A DNA stretch of 64,000 bases, taken from positions 4,486,001 through 4,550,000 of the forward strand of contig CP021371.1 in NCBI GenBank assembly GCA_002600635.1, written 5' to 3'. Source of the DNA: Rhizobium sp. ACO-34A (GTDB lineage: Bacteria > Pseudomonadota > Alphaproteobacteria > Rhizobiales > Rhizobiaceae). The stretch's first letter is position 1. Each line of letters begins with the position of its first letter. The notes below the pieces were generated by a model. The model worked only from the letters and a program-made list of their open reading frames with translations. It did no database searches and was not told the origin of the DNA. Below are positions 62,243 through 64,000 of the stretch, one piece after another. Made by a program: the position numbers and the translations under genes.

Positions 62243-62922
62243 GCCGGCGGGTCTTCCATCGCGCCGGGGAGGCGGAGCGGCGGCAGGACCTGATCAGGGC
62301 AACGCTGGACTGCATTTCGGAAAAGGGACTGGAGGGCGCGACCGTACGCGAGATCGCCGCCCGCGCCGGCGTCACCGGCGGCCTGATCCGCCATTACTTC
62401 GCCAGCAAGGACCAGATGCTGCAGGCCGCCTATCGCGAGACCATGGCATCGATGACCACGACGGCGATCAGCGCCGCCGGGGTCGGGGGCGAGAGCGCGG
62501 GCGAGGTGAAAAGCGCGCGCCTCAGGCTGCATGATTTCATCATCGCCAATGTCAGCCCGCCGGTCACCGATCCGCGCACGCTTTCGCTCTGGGCCGGTTT
62601 CATCGGCCACATCCGCGTCGATCCGGAATTCGCCCGCATCCACCGCGAGAACTACCTGATCTTTCGAGACGCGCTGGAAGAACTCATTTCCGGCTTTCTC
62701 GCCGAATGCGGCCGCACCCCGGCATCGGGAGAAAGCCGCAAGCTCGCCATTGCCATTAACGGCCTGATCGACGGCCTCTGGCTCGAAGGCTCGCTCGCCC
62801 AGGACCTTTTTGACGAGCACGCCCTGCCGCGGATCGCGCTGGAATCGGTCGAGGCGCTGCTCGGCGGCCTGCGCCTCACTGGACCGCTCACAGGGCCGGA
62901 TGCCGACACCAACAAGAAATGA
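62239..62922 (+). CDS. TetR/BetI-type transcriptional regulator
   Basis: 227 residues. The N-terminal helix-turn-helix is LDCISEKGLEGATVREIAAR then AGVTGGLIRHYFASKDQMLQ, close to BetI. The C-terminal part fits BetI_C (GLIDGLWLEGSLAQDLFDEH). It probably senses a compound of this locus and regulates both the divergent ABC operon and its own operon. Its start overlaps the dimethylargininase-like stop by 4 bp, and it is followed by the aminotransferase gene 11 bp later. Confidence 0.92.
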   Translation: MSRRVFHRAGEAERRQDLIRATLDCISEKGLEGATVREIAARAGVTGGLIRHYFASKDQMLQAAYRETMASMTTTAISAAGVGGESAGEVKSARLRLHDFIIANVSPPVTDPRTLSLWAGFIGHIRVDPEFARIHRENYLIFRDALEELISGFLAECGRTPASGESRKLAIAINGLIDGLWLEGSLAQDLFDEHALPRIALESVEALLGGLRLTGPLTGPDADTNKK

Positions 62923-62933
62923 TCGGAAAACCC

Positions 62934-64000
62934 ATGCGTTACGCCTCCATCACCGAGCGGCTTGCTCACCTTGGTTCGGGAAAATGGGCCGTTCATATCG
63001 AGGCCCGTCGCAAGGCAGCACAGGGTATTCCCGTCATCGAGCTGACGATCGGGGAACCGGATGTTGCGCCGGATCCGGCCCTGCTCGCCGAGTGCGCCCG
63101 CGCCATGTATGCCGGCCGCACCCGCTATTCGAACGGGCGCGGCGAACCGAGCGTGGTGAAGGCGCTGGCGGCAAAATACGCAAAACGCCGGCCTGACGTT
63201 ACCGAACGCAACATCCTCTGCTTCCCGGGCACCCAGACCGCTCTCTTCACGGTGATGCTCGGCCTGCTCGAACCGGGCGACGAGGTGCTGGTCGGCGATC
63301 CCTTCTACGCAACCTACGAAGGCGTCATCGCCTCCAGCGGCGCGCGCATGGCGCCCGTTCCGCTTCGGCCCGAACACCACTTCCACCTGCAGCCGGACGA
63401 TCTTGCCCGGGCGATCACCCCCCGCTCGCGCGTTGTGCTTCTCAATACGCCGCACAATCCGACCGGCGCCGTTCTGTCGGCGGACGAGATCGCCGCCATC
63501 GGCAAGGTCTGCCGCGATCACGATCTCTGGATCGTCTGCGACGAGGTCTACGAGGAACTGATCTTCGACAAGCCCTTCGCCTCGCCCTTCGATCAGGCGG
63601 ATCTGGCGGAGCGGACCATCGTGGTCTCGTCGATCTCCAAGTCCCATGCCGCCCCCGGTTTCCGCAGTGGCTGGGCCGCCGGCCCGGTCGAATTCTGCGA
63701 CCGCCTGCTGCCCGTCTCGGAGACCATGCTGTTCGGCGTCCAGCCCTTCATCGCCGACATGACGGCGATGGCGCTTTCCGAGCCCTTCGACACCTCCACC
63801 GTCATGCGCCGCAATTATGCCCGCCGCGCCCGCCTCGTGGCCGACGGCCTTGCCGGCAACGGACCGCTGCAGCCGATGATGCCGGAAGGCGGCATGTTCA
63901 TCGTGATCGATGTCAGCGCGACCGGGCTTACCGGCCTCCAGTTCGCTCACCGCCTGCTCGACGAGAAGAACGTCGCCGTCATGCCCGGCGGCTCCTTCGG
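62934..64000 (+). CDS. Class I/II aminotransferase, AruH-like, 3' end missing
   Basis: At least 355 codons; the frame is open at the right edge. PLP-lysine lies in SSISKSHAAPGFRSGWAAGP, and LNTPHNPTGAVLS and CDEVYEELIFDKP are the cofactor-binding loops. The N terminus (MRYASITERLAHLGSGKWAV) and the ETMLFGVQPFIADM region resemble arginine-pyruvate aminotransferase AruH. It would convert arginine to 2-ketoarginine, fitting a guanidino-amino-acid locus; other aspartate-type aminotransferases cannot be excluded. Confidence 0.9.
   Translation, partial: MRYASITERLAHLGSGKWAVHIEARRKAAQGIPVIELTIGEPDVAPDPALLAECARAMYAGRTRYSNGRGEPSVVKALAAKYAKRRPDVTERNILCFPGTQTALFTVMLGLLEPGDEVLVGDPFYATYEGVIASSGARMAPVPLRPEHHFHLQPDDLARAITPRSRVVLLNTPHNPTGAVLSADEIAAIGKVCRDHDLWIVCDEVYEELIFDKPFASPFDQADLAERTIVVSSISKSHAAPGFRSGWAAGPVEFCDRLLPVSETMLFGVQPFIADMTAMALSEPFDTSTVMRRNYARRARLVADGLAGNGPLQPMMPEGGMFIVIDVSATGLTGLQFAHRLLDEKNVAVMPGGSF

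Noticed and set aside
62652..63950. 432-codon open frame antisense to the aminotransferase and TetR genes
   Set aside because: The plus strand carries a PLP-lysine motif and family-wide similarity; the minus frame crosses two plus-strand genes and looks like a shadow.
1..64000. CRISPR array, tRNA, rRNA, prophage or IS element
   Set aside because: I saw no regularly spaced direct repeats, cloverleaf tRNA with a CCA end, rRNA core sequence, transposase, integrase or phage structural gene. A scan by eye can miss a tRNA, so this is only moderately firm.

Overview
The window is typical chromosomal DNA of a Rhizobiaceae alphaproteobacterium (Rhizobium/Agrobacterium/Sinorhizobium group). The evidence is high GC content, the phbB-phbA/phaR and rpmF-GST-mtgA/ispA-hisC neighbourhoods, a CarD gene next to a 7Fe ferredoxin and an S4/SUV3-type helicase pair, an EcfG-type stress promoter, and five copies of the rhizobial RIME-like intergenic mosaic repeat. 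I saw no rRNA, tRNA, CRISPR array, prophage or insertion sequence. The left and right edges cut through a mitofilin-like gene and an aminotransferase gene.

Layout. (1) 1-3733, plus strand: a Mic60/mitofilin-like membrane protein, HemY-N/TPR protein, TerB-like protein and class I glutamine amidotransferase. (2) 3740-7633: MFS exporter, YggT-YggU pair, inorganic pyrophosphatase, a secreted unknown and a GNAT enzyme. (3) 7803-16932: BipA/TypA GTPase, thioesterase, M3 metallopeptidase, Bcr/CflA-like MFS, argininosuccinate synthase, an SDR and a LysE exporter. (4) 17001-19725, minus strand: an ABC importer of the COG2984/4120/1101 type. (5) 19827-24812: rlmN, IalB protein, YkvA-like protein, pterin dehydratase, low-MW tyrosine phosphatase, ThpR and TesA. 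(6) 24891-29100: YbbA-YbbP-like ABC system divergent from tesA, then a Bax-inhibitor-1 protein. (7) 29293-35031: a decayed GNAT pseudogene, carD, fdxA, S4 protein and SUV3-like helicase. (8) 35032-36400: a regulatory island with two small envelope genes. (9) 36401-40216: the polyhydroxybutyrate genes phbB, phbA and phaR, a small membrane protein and rpmF. (10) 40375-46126: GST, mtgA, ispA, hisC, OmpA lipoprotein and ispG. (11) 46209-51893: TetR with a Tat-exported molybdenum hydroxylase pair, then MFS and EamA exporters. (12) 52136-56542: a small membrane protein and an RND efflux pair. (13) 56782-64000: a polar amino-acid ABC importer and M20 amidohydrolase divergent from a dimethylargininase-like enzyme, a TetR regulator and an AruH-like aminotransferase. 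This looks like a locus for uptake and breakdown of arginine or modified arginine.

The most unusual non-coding structure is at 35226-36381. A module with two 7-bp direct repeats (CGAATCG, 4-bp gap, CGAATCG) followed 22 bp later by TTGTTCAC and an AT-rich block occurs twice, on either side of a DUF3309 gene and a glycine-zipper lipoprotein gene. The first copy lies in a cluster of eight GANTC (CcrM-type) sites within 148 bp. The second is followed by a TTAACCAT (CtrA-type) site and a perfect 12-bp hairpin. Between the two copies lies a textbook EcfG promoter. This suggests cell-cycle and general-stress input on envelope genes and possibly on small RNAs, but that is inference.

Other points of interest are two palindromes between phbA and phaR, operator-like sites beside both TetR genes, an AT-rich palindrome before the small membrane protein that precedes the RND pump, RIME copies that fill divergent promoter regions, and hairpins placed just after both ABC binding-protein genes.
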